From NCBI GenBank assembly GCA_002350805.1, contig DEFO01000007.1, positions 1 through 43,103 of the forward strand: DNA of 43,103 bases, read 5' to 3'. Origin of the DNA: Prevotella sp. UBA2850. GTDB lineage: Bacteria > Bacteroidota > Bacteroidia > Bacteroidales > Bacteroidaceae. The position numbers and the translations under genes are program-made. Positions 1 through 9,100 of the stretch are shown here, piece by piece (the first letter of the stretch is position 1; each line of letters opens with the position of its first letter). The notes under the pieces were generated by a model, which was given only the letters and a program-made list of their open reading frames with translations, did no database searches and was not told the DNA's origin.

Positions 1-249
1 CAAGACAAACTGATGGCGGCCCAGCTGCAGGGGACTTGGCACATGACAACAAACAACTATATAGTAGGTGCTGCGGGTATCTTGTTCGACCACGACCGGT
101 TGAAACATCTGTTCCGCTCCAAACCCATCTACGGTATGCGTGCCGGTTGGTACTACCGCACCGTACTTGGCCCCATAGGAGCTTCGGTTAATTACAACAC
201 GGGGCAGAAGGAGGTGAGCTTGTTCTTCAACATCGGTTACTTCTTCTGA
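1..249 (+). CDS. C-terminal end of an outer-membrane beta-barrel protein (possibly patatin-like phospholipase), partial
   Basis: The frame is open from the first base and closes with TGA at 247-249, so only about the last 82 residues are present. The visible part has alternating polar and hydrophobic residues, aromatic-rich strands (GWYYRTVLGPIGASVNY) and a terminal phenylalanine (FFNIGYFF), which is the classic beta-signal of a BamA-assembled outer-membrane barrel. The ending resembles that of the Bacteroidales patatin-like phospholipases with a fused surface-antigen barrel, but the catalytic part lies outside the window, so that name is an inference. The first ATG, at 13, is internal to the gene and is not its start. 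A strong hairpin follows at 281-324. Confidence 0.6.
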   Translation, partial: QDKLMAAQLQGTWHMTTNNYIVGAAGILFDHDRLKHLFRSKPIYGMRAGWYYRTVLGPIGASVNYNTGQKEVSLFFNIGYFF

Positions 250-280
250 AAGGGTACATTAGTAGATTGAAGAGTAGATA

Positions 281-324
281 AGAGTTAGGAGCGAGGAGAC
301 AGAAACATCCTCACTCCTAACTCT
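281..324. terminator. Long inverted repeat between convergent genes, probable bidirectional terminator
   Basis: Bases 281-297 pair with 308-324 over 17 positions with one mismatch (292 against 313) and a 10-base loop. It sits midway between the stop of the barrel gene (249) and the stop of the convergent LolC/E-type gene (354). The T-run after the stem is weak (GTTTGCG), so termination is inferred from position and stem strength. Confidence 0.6.
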
Positions 325-353
325 GTTTGCGTTGTGGAAGCGGTCACTAACCA

Positions 354-1586
354 CTACGCTGCGGACAACAGACGCTTGCTCATGTACCTCACGGGGTACC
401 ACGACGATAACCAGCCTACAGCAATGACCGTGAGGAAGATGAACAGCACGTCTATATAATGCACACTCACGGGGTAGGCATCGACAATGTAAGTGCCTGC
501 ACTTCCGCCCAGCGAGACAAGCCCGAACTGTTGCTGCAGCCCGCAGAGCAAAAGGCCGATGCCGATGCCAAGCAAGGCACCCATCAAACTGATGAGGCGA
601 CCTTCGAAAAGAAAGATCTGTGTGATCTGGTGGTTGGTGGCGCCCATATTGCGCAGTGTCACCACGTCGTTCTTTTTGTCGATAATGAGCATGAGAAGTG
701 AGCTGATGATGTTGAAGCAGGCCACCACGAGAATGAACGTGAGGAAGAGATAGGCCATGAGTTTCTCGATGTTCATGATCTTGAATGTGTCGGCCTGCTG
801 CTCATAGCGGTCGAGCACTTTGTAGCGGCCCTGTGCCAATTGGGCGAGTTGCTTCTTTGCGCTACCGACGTTGCATCCCGGCTTGAGTCTTAGTTCCAGT
901 GACGACAGGCGTCCCTGCTGGCCGAAGAGATTCCGGGCCATCTCTATGGAGACGATGATATAGCCCTTGTCGTAGCGTCCCTGCATCACATTGAACAATA
1001 CGCCGGGCGACATCACGGAGTCGACGACGAAGCCGGGCGACACCATGGGGTCGTACTGACCTTCGCGCATGGGGGCATAGAGACTGAGAAACCCGTCCCA
1101 ATCGTAGCCCATGTCGAGATTTTGTGCCAGTCTCACGCCCAAGATGCCGTATTGGAGGTTGGCCGCGTGGAGCATGAAATCGCCGTCGCCACGCAGCACC
1201 TGGTCGAAGTCGGTGAGCTGCCTGAAGTTGTCTTCAACTCCCATCACCGTCACCATCGACTGGCGACCGTGATAGATGGCCAAAGCCTGGTCCTCTACGC
1301 ACTCCGTGGCCACGGCCACATGGGCATTGGCCTTGATCTTGGTGAGAATGGGATCGTCGGCCGGTGCCGTCTTGCCCATCACCGGCACCACCTTGAGCTG
1401 AGGGTCGATGTTGGTGAAAAATGAGGCAACGAGATCCTGAAAGCCATTGAACACGCTCAGCACGATGACCATGGCCATGGTGGCCACAGCCACTCCGATC
1501 ACCGAAATGGCCGAAATCACATTGATGGCGTTCGTGCTCTTTTTGGAGAAGAGATAGCGGCGGGCAATATAGAAAGGAAAGCTCAC
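354..1586 (-). CDS. LolC/LolE-family lipoprotein-releasing ABC transporter permease
   Basis: 410 residues, the usual length for this family. The N-terminus (YIARRYLFSKK, then INVISAISVIGVAVATMAM) is the LolC/LolE signature. It is followed by the first membrane helix at about 21-47, a large periplasmic MacB-like domain at about 50-260, and three C-terminal helices forming an FtsX domain (about 275-400), including the 'LRNMGATNHQITQIFLFEG' coupling segment. The family works in the inner membrane with a LolD ATPase to release outer-membrane-bound lipoproteins; no LolD is in the window. The start codon overlaps the stop of rbfA by 4 bases, so the two are translationally coupled in one operon. Whether it is the LolC or LolE type, or one protein doing both jobs, cannot be decided here. 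Confidence 0.88.
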   Translation of the reverse strand: MSFPFYIARRYLFSKKSTNAINVISAISVIGVAVATMAMVIVLSVFNGFQDLVASFFTNIDPQLKVVPVMGKTAPADDPILTKIKANAHVAVATECVEDQALAIYHGRQSMVTVMGVEDNFRQLTDFDQVLRGDGDFMLHAANLQYGILGVRLAQNLDMGYDWDGFLSLYAPMREGQYDPMVSPGFVVDSVMSPGVLFNVMQGRYDKGYIIVSIEMARNLFGQQGRLSSLELRLKPGCNVGSAKKQLAQLAQGRYKVLDRYEQQADTFKIMNIEKLMAYLFLTFILVVACFNIISSLLMLIIDKKNDVVTLRNMGATNHQITQIFLFEGRLISLMGALLGIGIGLLLCGLQQQFGLVSLGGSAGTYIVDAYPVSVHYIDVLFIFLTVIAVGWLSSWYPVRYMSKRLLSAA

Positions 1587-1921
1587 TTCTTCAGCAACTG
1601 GTCAATATGTTCCATATAGTCGAGCGAGTCGTCGATGAAGAAACGCAGTTCGGGAATGATGCGCAACTGGTTTCTTACGTGCTGCCCCAATTCGTAGCGC
1701 ACGCTCTTCTCGTTCTTGCGGATGTTTTCCAGCAGTTCGTCGGCCTTCTCCGAGGGGAAGATGCTGAGGTAGGCGGTGCAGATGCTGAGGTCGGGACTGA
1801 TTTTCACCTTTGTCACACTGACGAGCACGCCATGCATGGCGCGGGTCTGACGCTGAAATATTTCGGCCAGCTCCTTTTGGAGCAGGCGCGCTATTCTGTT
1901 TTGGCGGGTTTCTTGCATCAT
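1583..1921 (-). CDS. rbfA: Ribosome-binding factor A
   Basis: 112 residues. The N-terminus (ETRQNRIARLLQKELAEIF) and the core segments (VSVTKVKISPDLSICTAYLSIFP and RNQLRIIPELRFFIDDSLDY) match RbfA. This single KH-domain protein binds the 30S subunit late in 16S rRNA maturation and is needed for cold growth in E. coli. The second ATG, at 1918, is an equally possible start. A TAnnTTTG promoter lies 23 bases upstream (1944-1951), and the gene leads the operon with the downstream permease. Confidence 0.93.
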   Translation of the reverse strand: MMQETRQNRIARLLQKELAEIFQRQTRAMHGVLVSVTKVKISPDLSICTAYLSIFPSEKADELLENIRKNEKSVRYELGQHVRNQLRIIPELRFFIDDSLDYMEHIDQLLKK

Positions 1922-1943
1922 ATAATAGGATATTGTCGGGCTG

Positions 1944-1951
1944 CAAAGTTA
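1944..1951 (-). promoter_or_regulatory. Bacteroidota-type -7 box for rbfA operon
   Basis: On the minus strand this reads TAACTTTG, a full match to TAnnTTTG. No convincing TTTG is seen at -33; a T-run lies there instead. The box is close to the divergent promoter of the TonB receptor (2005-2012). Confidence 0.6.
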
Positions 1952-2004
1952 CTGTTTTTTCTGCAGAAAAGAGAGGAAACGGGTAAATTAAAAGTCTTTT
2001 TTCG

Positions 2005-2012
2005 TACCTTTG
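2005..2012 (+). promoter_or_regulatory. Bacteroidota-type -7 box for the TonB receptor, with hairpin at the start of the leader
   Basis: TACCTTTG matches TAnnTTTG. Transcription would begin near 2019, giving a leader of about 40 bases. That places the start codon at 2061 rather than at an earlier in-frame TTG at 2010, which lies inside the promoter. A perfect 7-bp stem (2020-2026 with 2032-2038, loop CCACC) sits at the very 5' end of the predicted transcript. Confidence 0.6.
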
Positions 2013-2060
2013 CACCTCGGTTGCACCCACCGTGCAACGTTCAACGAATTATTTTTTTAT

Positions 2061-4142
2061 ATGTACAAACCATTCATGATCAGGCGCAAGCCCCTCAAGT
2101 TCAAACGGTTCGGCAACAAGAGCTACTCGCTCTTCGGTGTGCTCGGCCGCGAAGTGCTTGTGGGTACCCTGAGTGTTTCCACACTGGCCCACGCCAAGGC
2201 TGCCGGTATCAGCACCCAACCCGACAAGGCCGGTGCCGACTCCGCAGTGGTGGCCTCCACGCGAGAGCTGCAAGTGGTGGAAGTGAGGGGATCGCGAGCG
2301 CCGCTGACCCAGCGTCAGCAAGCGAGAAGGATCACTGTACTGAGCCGCGACGAGATTCAGGCGGCACCGGTACAAAGTGTTAACGACGTGTTGAAACTCG
2401 TGGCAGGAGCCGACGTCAGGCAGAAAGGCCCGATGGGAGCCCTCACCGACGTCAGCATCCGCGGGGGAAGCAGCGAGCAGATAGCCGTGCTGCTCAACGG
2501 CATCAACATCTGCGACCCGCAGACGGGGCACAACGCCTTCGACTATCCTGTCGACAAGGCCGACATCGACCACATCGAAGTGCTCGAAGGTCCGGCAGCA
2601 AGAGTCTACGGAACGTCGTCGCTCGTGGGAGCCATCAACATCGTGACCCGAAGAGCCGCATCCCGGCAGGGCGCCGGCGCGTCGGCCCGCATCGAGGGGG
2701 GAAGCTACGGCTATCTGTCGGCAGGCGCGCGGGCTGACGTGGCCAGCGACCGCCTCTACCAAAGTCTGTCGGGCTCCTGTCTGCGAAGCGACGGCTATTC
2801 GCGTAGTGAGGCCGGGCGTCTCAATGCCGACTACAAGACGGGGAAGGCCTTCTATCAGGGAGCTTACAGCGACCCGGACCTGGATATTCAATGGCACGCC
2901 GGACTCAGCCTGAAGGACTATGGCTCCAACACCTTCTACAGCGTCAGATATGACGATCAGTTTGAACATACCCTGAAAACCACCACCGCCCTGCAGGCTC
3001 AGACCAAGCGCGGATGGTTTCATCTGCGGCCGGCCATCTATTGGAATCGGAACATGGACCGCTTTGAACTCATCCGTGGCGACGAGAGCAAGGTGCCCTT
3101 CAATTACCACCGCACCGATATCTTCGGCGTCCATCTCAATGCCTGGTTCGACTCTCCCTTGGGCCGTACGGCCTTGGGTATGGAGCTGCGCTATGAGGAC
3201 ATGGTGAGCACCACCCTCGGCGAGACATTAGTCCGGCCCCGCCATGTGCACCACACCTCACGCGACTATACCCGTGGGCTCGACCGCACCAACCTGCAGC
3301 TCTTTGTAGAACACAACATCGTCATCAGCCGTCTCACGCTCTCGGCGGGCATCACGGCCGTGGAGAATTCGCAGGCCGATATGAACCTGCGGGTCTATCC
3401 CGGATGGGATGCCAGTTGGCAATTGGCCGACGGATGGAAACTCTTCGCCGGCTACAATGCCTCGCTGCGTATGCCCTCGTTCACCGAGCTCTACTATTCT
3501 GTAGGCGGACACAAAGCCGACAGCCACCTGCGCCCCGAGGAGCTCTCGGCCGTGGAGGCAGGCCTGAAATACAGTCGGGCGGGCGTGCAGGCCGAGACTA
3601 ACGTGTTCCACAACCATTACAAGAATCTCATCGACTGGATCAACGACGGATCTATAGACCCCGAGGGCAAGGAATACTGGCAGAGCGTGAACTTCGGCAA
3701 AATCAATGCCACGGGCTTGGAGGTCAACGCCGCGCTCGACTTCGCTACACTCCTGCCCTCACAGCATCTGCTGAAATCGATGTCGGCCGGATGGTGCTGG
3801 ATCAACCAAAAGCAGGACTCGAAGCCTGGGGTCGTCAGTCAGTATGCCCTGGAATACCTGCGCAACAAATTCACCGCCTCGGCAGCTTTCCACTTATGGC
3901 GCAACCTTGACTTGCGGGCTGACTGGCGGTTGCAGCACCGCGTGGGGGCCTACAAAGACATCGATGGCAGGCTGCACGGCTATCAGACTTATGGCATCTT
4001 AGACGGCAGACTGGCTTGGACCGAACAGAAATGGAACGTCTACCTGGAGGCCAACAACCTGCTCAACCGGGATTATGTGGACTATGGCAACGTGAGACAG
4101 CCCGGAAGATGGATGGTGGCCGGCGCCGCCATCACGTTGTAA
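2061..4142 (+). CDS. TonB-dependent outer-membrane receptor, BtuB-like
   Basis: 693 residues from the ATG at 2061. The basic N-terminus followed by a weak hydrophobic stretch (VLVGTLSVSTLAHAKA) is a Bacteroidales-style export signal. Residues of about 70-185 form the plug domain (VNDVLKLVAGADVRQKGPMG, SIRGGSSEQIAVLLNGI, VLEGPAARVYGTSSLVGAINIVTR). The rest is a barrel with the TonB-receptor box 'PSFTELYY' and a final strand ending in ITL. The compact size and plug most resemble the vitamin B12 receptor group (BtuB), but no B12 riboswitch or btuG/btuFCD neighbour is seen, so the substrate could also be haem, a siderophore or another chelate. The gene is transcribed alone: a divergent promoter lies upstream and a terminator at 4243-4276. 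Confidence 0.85.
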   Translation: MYKPFMIRRKPLKFKRFGNKSYSLFGVLGREVLVGTLSVSTLAHAKAAGISTQPDKAGADSAVVASTRELQVVEVRGSRAPLTQRQQARRITVLSRDEIQAAPVQSVNDVLKLVAGADVRQKGPMGALTDVSIRGGSSEQIAVLLNGINICDPQTGHNAFDYPVDKADIDHIEVLEGPAARVYGTSSLVGAINIVTRRAASRQGAGASARIEGGSYGYLSAGARADVASDRLYQSLSGSCLRSDGYSRSEAGRLNADYKTGKAFYQGAYSDPDLDIQWHAGLSLKDYGSNTFYSVRYDDQFEHTLKTTTALQAQTKRGWFHLRPAIYWNRNMDRFELIRGDESKVPFNYHRTDIFGVHLNAWFDSPLGRTALGMELRYEDMVSTTLGETLVRPRHVHHTSRDYTRGLDRTNLQLFVEHNIVISRLTLSAGITAVENSQADMNLRVYPGWDASWQLADGWKLFAGYNASLRMPSFTELYYSVGGHKADSHLRPEELSAVEAGLKYSRAGVQAETNVFHNHYKNLIDWINDGSIDPEGKEYWQSVNFGKINATGLEVNAALDFATLLPSQHLLKSMSAGWCWINQKQDSKPGVVSQYALEYLRNKFTASAAFHLWRNLDLRADWRLQHRVGAYKDIDGRLHGYQTYGILDGRLAWTEQKWNVYLEANNLLNRDYVDYGNVRQPGRWMVAGAAITL

Positions 4143-4587
4143 AGGCTGTCGGAGGCACTTCTTCTCAGACTCACCGTCTGAAAGCGTCGGTGCTCCCAAA
4201 ATCGGCTATACTTATCGGGCGCTGGATCAGCGCGCCACATAGGGGCTGGATTCTTTTTCGGAATCCAGCCCTTTTTGATTCTCGCAGCCGGCAAGACCAT
4301 CTGTGGGAATGCTGGTGGAGGCTCACGGAAAAAAGAAGAAGGCATCAGCAGATGCGTGAAGTCACGTCACTTTCCGTGGATATCCATGTCTTTTTCTGTG
4401 GAAACTCATGCGGGGCGGCATAAGCGGGCCCATCGGCTTGCTTGTGGGGGACGGCGGGCTTGCATATGGAAACCCGCGAGGTTGCATATGCAGGCCGACA
4501 TAGACACTCATGGCTTGCAGGGTGGGCAATTCGGCTAAGAGTGGCGGCAGGCCTGTGCCGGCTGCCCGCATTCACATTCGCGCTCAC
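4143..4587. other. Intergenic stretch with a terminator and short palindromes, no gene seen
   Basis: This gap of about 500 bases lies between two convergent genes. It holds the TonB receptor terminator (4243-4276), then about 300 bases of GC-rich sequence in which open frames on both strands look like chance ORFs (no family resemblance, no promoter, no start context). Within it, GCATATG at 4462-4468 and CATATGC at 4485-4491 form an inverted repeat, and TTGCATATG also occurs twice directly (4460, 4482). Confidence 0.5.
4243..4276 (+). terminator. Rho-independent terminator of the TonB receptor
   Basis: GGGCTGGATTC (4243-4253) pairs perfectly with GAATCCAGCCC (4261-4271) around a 7-base loop and is followed at once by five Ts. 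Confidence 0.92.
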
Positions 4588-4620
4588 AAAAAAGCCGTCC
4601 TCTCCATCGGGGAAGACGGC
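4588..4620 (-). terminator. Rho-independent terminator of gltB-gltD
   Basis: On the minus strand GCCGTCTTC pairs with GAGGACGGC (stem 4594-4620, one G-U pair) followed by six Ts (4593-4588). It lies 35 bases after the gltD stop. Confidence 0.9.
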
Positions 4621-4654
4621 GTTGCTGTATGCGGATGTTGTTGCTTTGCTGTTT

Positions 4655-6007
4655 TCAGTGGACAGATCCGCGCAGGTATTCGTCCACTTTGACGGCGGCA
4701 TCCTTTCCGCTGGCCATAGCGCGCACCACGAGCGAAGCACCATTCTTGCAGTCGCCGGCGGCAAACACGTTGGCGGGCAGTTCGGTCAGCTGGGGCTTGA
4801 GAAATCCCATAGCCAACAGAACCATGTCGGCCTTGATGATTTCGGGCTTGCCCTTCTCCACCATGACGGGGCGTCCGCCGTCGGGGTTCGGCTTCCAGTC
4901 GATCTCCTGGACGCGCACGCCGGTGAGCTTGCCGTCCTTGCCGATAAACTCCAGCGTGTTGATGTTCCAGCGGCGGGTGCATCCCTCCTCATGGCTCGAA
5001 GTGGTCTTCAGCACGCGCGGCCACAGCGGCCAGGGATTGTTGGGGTCGTCGGGACCCACTGGCGGCTTGGGCATGATCTCGATCTGGGTCACGCTCTTGC
5101 ATCCCTGTCGGTGGGCAGTGCCGATGCAGTCGCTGCCCGTATCGCCGCCACCGATGACCAGTACGTCCTTGCCTTTTGCCGTCACGAGGTCTTCCTTCTT
5201 GAATTCCATTCCGGTGAGGATGCGGTTTTGTTGCGACAGCATCTCCAGGGCGAAGTAGACGCCCTTGAGCTCTCGGCCGGGAACTTTCAGATCGCGCGCC
5301 GTGGGCGTGCCGGTAGCCCACACGTAGGCGTCGAAGCCTTCGGGCAGGTGGCTGATGTCGATGTGGGTGTCGTATCGGAACGTGATGCCTTCCTGCTGGA
5401 GGACGTTCATCCTGCGGTCGATAACGATTTTGTTGAGTTTGAAGTTGGGGATGCCGTAGCGCAGCAGTCCGCCCGAATTCTCGCGGGCGTCGAATACGGT
5501 GACGGTGTAGCCCATAAGGTTGAGCCGGTTGGCCGCGACGAGTCCGGCCGGCCCCGCACCGACGACGGCCACTTTTCGGCCGTTGCGTTGTGGCTCTACG
5601 ATCTTCACGAAGTCTTCGGCATAGGCGTGCTCAGTGATGGCGGCCTCGTTCTCGCGGTTGGTTGTCGGTTCGTGGTCGACGAGGTTCAGCACGCAGGCCT
5701 TCTCGCAGAGTGCCGGACAGACGCGCCCCGTGAATTCGGGGAAGTCGTTGGTGGTGTTGAGCAGCTCGTAGGCCCGTTCCCAGTCGCCGTGATAGAGGGC
5801 GTCGTTCCACTCTGGCGGTTTGTTGCCGAGCGGACAGGCCCAGTGGCAGAAGGGCACGCCGCAGTCCATGCAGCGCGAGGCCTGGAGCTGCCGGTCGTGG
5901 GAGTTGAGTGTCTGCTCCACTTCGCCGAAATCGTGTATTCGGTCGTTCAGGGGGCGATACCCCGCTTCTTTGCGGGGGATGGTAAGAAAAGCTTTTGGAT
6001 TTCCCAT
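4655..6007 (-). CDS. gltD: Glutamate synthase (NADPH) small subunit
   Basis: 450 residues from the ATG at 6007; an in-frame extension back to 6046 does not resemble the family, whose proteins begin MGNPKAFL. The N-terminal part has the cysteines that bind two 4Fe-4S clusters (CMDCGVPFCHWACPLGN and CPALCEKAC). Next come two Rossmann folds: GAGPAG for FAD (about 145-175) and GGGDTG for NADPH (about 280-295). The C-terminal 'VFAAGDCKNGASLVVRA' is the FAD-contacting end. The subunit passes electrons from NADPH to the large subunit for ammonia assimilation from glutamine and 2-oxoglutarate in the cytoplasm. It is the second gene of the operon, 116 bases after gltB, and is followed by a terminator. 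Confidence 0.95.
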   Translation of the reverse strand: MGNPKAFLTIPRKEAGYRPLNDRIHDFGEVEQTLNSHDRQLQASRCMDCGVPFCHWACPLGNKPPEWNDALYHGDWERAYELLNTTNDFPEFTGRVCPALCEKACVLNLVDHEPTTNRENEAAITEHAYAEDFVKIVEPQRNGRKVAVVGAGPAGLVAANRLNLMGYTVTVFDARENSGGLLRYGIPNFKLNKIVIDRRMNVLQQEGITFRYDTHIDISHLPEGFDAYVWATGTPTARDLKVPGRELKGVYFALEMLSQQNRILTGMEFKKEDLVTAKGKDVLVIGGGDTGSDCIGTAHRQGCKSVTQIEIMPKPPVGPDDPNNPWPLWPRVLKTTSSHEEGCTRRWNINTLEFIGKDGKLTGVRVQEIDWKPNPDGGRPVMVEKGKPEIIKADMVLLAMGFLKPQLTELPANVFAAGDCKNGASLVVRAMASGKDAAVKVDEYLRGSVH

Positions 6008-6123
6008 GCTCTTATGTTTTATGCAGGATGCAGGGGTATGCACCACGCATGATTTTCTTTGTTTCTTGTGTTGGTTTTCTTCTCTGTGTCATTCGCTTTC
6101 GGCAGTGCCGGCTGGCGTTCCCG

Positions 6124-9100
6124 TCAGTAGTCTCTCTGCATGTCGGCGATCTTCTGCTGGAGCTTGCGCACCTGTTCCTCTTGCAGCACCCGCTTGTACT
6201 CGATGGGCACCACCTGGATGAAGTCCTCCACGTAGCGGTTCCAGTCGTCGAGCATCATGCGGGCGAGCTTCGACCCGGTGTAGAGGTAGTGCTGGCGGAT
6301 GAGTTCGTGGAGCTCCTTGCGGTAGGTGTTTTCCTCTACGAGATTGATCTCCACCATGTCCATGTTGCAGAAGTAGTCGAAGTTGTGGTTCTTGTCCCAC
6401 ACGTAGGCCACGCCTCCGCTCATGCCGGCCGCAAAGTTGCGTCCCGTCTCGCCGAGCACCACGACGCGCCCTCCCGTCATGTATTCACAGCAGTGGTCGC
6501 CCGCCCCTTCGATGACGGCGGTGGCTCCGGAGTTGCGTACGCCGAACCTTTCACCCACTTTTCCGTTGATATACAGCTCGCCCGACGTGGCACCATAGAG
6601 CCCCGTGTTGCCTGCGATGATGTTGTCCTCGGCGGCGAAGTTGGAGCGGATGGGCGGCAGGATGCTGATGCGTCCGCCGCTCAGTCCCTTGGCGAAGTAG
6701 TCGTTGGTGTCGCCTTCGAGTTTGAAATCTACGCCTTTGACGAGGAAGGCCCCGAAACTCTGTCCGGCCGATCCCTTGAACTTCACGTTGATGGTGATGT
6801 CGTCGGTGGTCTCGTCGGTGGCCTCACCCCGGGCGATGGCTTCCGAGCGGTGACGCTCGATATAGCCGCTGAGCATGGCACCCACGGCGCGGTCGGTGTT
6901 CTTGATACTGAAGTCGAGGTCGGCCTCACCGTTGTTTTCCACGGCCTTCCGGGCCCCACGGATAAGCTGCTGGTCGAGCACGTTGCTGAGGTCGTGGATC
7001 TGATTCTCTGAGTGATAGTGGGTGGTGTGGGGGTGCTGTTCCTGGTGGAGCAGGCGTGAGAAGTCGAGCGACTCGTACTTGTCGCGCAGGGCGGGAGCGA
7101 CCTTCCACACGGGATCCTCGGTGGCACCTCCGCAGTCGTGCAACAGGATGAGGTCGGTGCGGCCCACGATGTCCTCAAGCCGGGTGAATCCCATCTCGGC
7201 CAGATAACCGCGTACTTCCTCGGCGAGCATCGTGAAGAAATTGACGACATAGTGGTAGTTGCCCCTGAAGTGGGCGCGCAGCTTCGGATCCTGTGTGGCC
7301 ACGCCCATGGGGCAGGTGTTGAGGTTGCACTTGCGCATCATCACGCAGCCCAAGGTGATGAGTGCCGCAGTTCCAAACCCAAACTCCTCAGCGCCGAGCA
7401 AGGCCATGAGGATGACGTCGCGTCCGGTCTTCAGTTGGCCGTCTACCTGCAGGCGCACCTTGCCGCGCAGTCCGTTTTTCACCAGTGTCTGCTGTGTCTC
7501 GGCAATGCCGATCTCTGGCGATATGCCGGCGAAGCGCATGCTGCTGGCTGGGCTGGCTCCCGTTCCTCCCTCAGCGCCCGAGATGACGATGAGGTCGGCC
7601 TTGGCCTTGGCCACACCTGCGGCAATAGTGCCCACGCCGCTCTCGGCCACAAGTTTCACACTGATGGCGGCCTTGGGGTTCACATTCTTCAGGTCGAAGA
7701 TAAGCTGGGCCAGATCCTCGATGGAGTAGATGTCGTGGTGGGGAGGGGGAGAAATGAGGCTGATGCCCGGGATGGAGTGACGTGTCTTGGCGATCACCTC
7801 GTTCACTTTGAATCCGGGTAGCTGTCCGCCCTCTCCCGGCTTGGCGCCTTGCGCTACCTTGATCTGTATTTCCTCGGCGTTGACAAGGTATTTGGTAGTG
7901 ACTCCGAATCTGCCCGAAGCCACTTGCTTGGTCTTGCTGGAAAGCGATATTCCGTCGACGGAGGTGTGGAAACGCTCCTCGTCCTCACCGCCCTCGCCCG
8001 TGTTGCTGCGCGTCCCGAGCTTGTTCATGGCCAGGGCGAGCGCCTCGTGGGCCTCCTTGGAGAGCGCGCCGAACGACATGGCTCCGGTGACGAAGTGCTT
8101 CACGATGCTCTCCACGGGCTCCACCTTGCTGATGTCGATGGGGTTGCGCTTGAAGTCGAAGAAGTCGCGGATGAAGATGGGGCGGTCCTTCTTGTCGGCC
8201 AGTTCAGTGTATTTCTTGAAGTCCTCGAAGCGGTTGGTTCTCACAGCCCGCTGCAGGGAAATGATGGTCTCCGGGTTCCAGGCATGGCGGATGCCGTCCT
8301 TGCGGTAGTGGAACTGTCCCTGGTTGGGAAGCAGGTGGCCGCCGTTTCTGAAGGCCATGTCGTGGAAGGCGATGGCGTCGCGAGCTATGGTCTTCAGTCC
8401 GATACCGCCAATGGTGGAGACGGTTGTGCCGAAATAGTTGCGCAGCAGACTCTCCGAGAGTCCCACGCTCTCAAAAATCTTTGCACCGCGGTAGGAGCGT
8501 ATGGTGGAGATGCCCATCTTGGCCATGATCTTCAGCAGGCCTTTCTTGACGGCTTTGATATAGTTGGCTTCGGCGGTGGCGTAGTTTTCCTGTATCTTCT
8601 TGCGCTTGACGAGGTCGTCGAGGATGGCATAGACCATGTAGGGACATAGGGCTGAGGCACCGTAGCCTAAGAGCAGGGCGGCATGCATCACCTCGCGGAT
8701 CTCTCCCGACTCCACGATGAGGGCCGTCTGCACGCGCTTGCCCACATTGATGAGATAGTGGTGTACGGCGCTCACGGCCAACAGGCTGGGAATGCAGGCA
8801 TGACGTTCATCGGCACCGCGGTCGGTGAGGATGATGTAGTTGCAGCCCTCGTCGACGCTCTTCTCGGCCTTGCGGCAGATGTCGTCGAGGGCTTCCTGCA
8901 GCCCCTCCTCGCCGCGTTCCACCTCGAAGAGAATGGGCAGCTTCACGGTGTTGAAACCTTTATATCGGATGTTGCAGAGGATGTCGAGCTGAGTGTTGGT
9001 CAGAATGGGGTGGGGCAGGCGCACCATCTTGCAGTTGCTCTCGTCGGGATTGAGAATCCCCGTGCCCACTCGTCCGATGTATTCCGTGAGACTCATCACG

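Noticed and set aside
2010..2060. Earlier start for the TonB receptor
   Set aside because: The in-frame TTG lies inside the -7 box, upstream of the expected transcription start.
2013..2060. Cobalamin riboswitch before the BtuB-like receptor
   Set aside because: The leader is only about 40 bases, far too short for a B12 riboswitch, and holds just one 7-bp hairpin.
4442..6052. 536-codon open frame on the plus strand
   Set aside because: It is the antisense shadow of gltD, whose iron-sulphur and nucleotide-binding motifs are unmistakable on the other strand.
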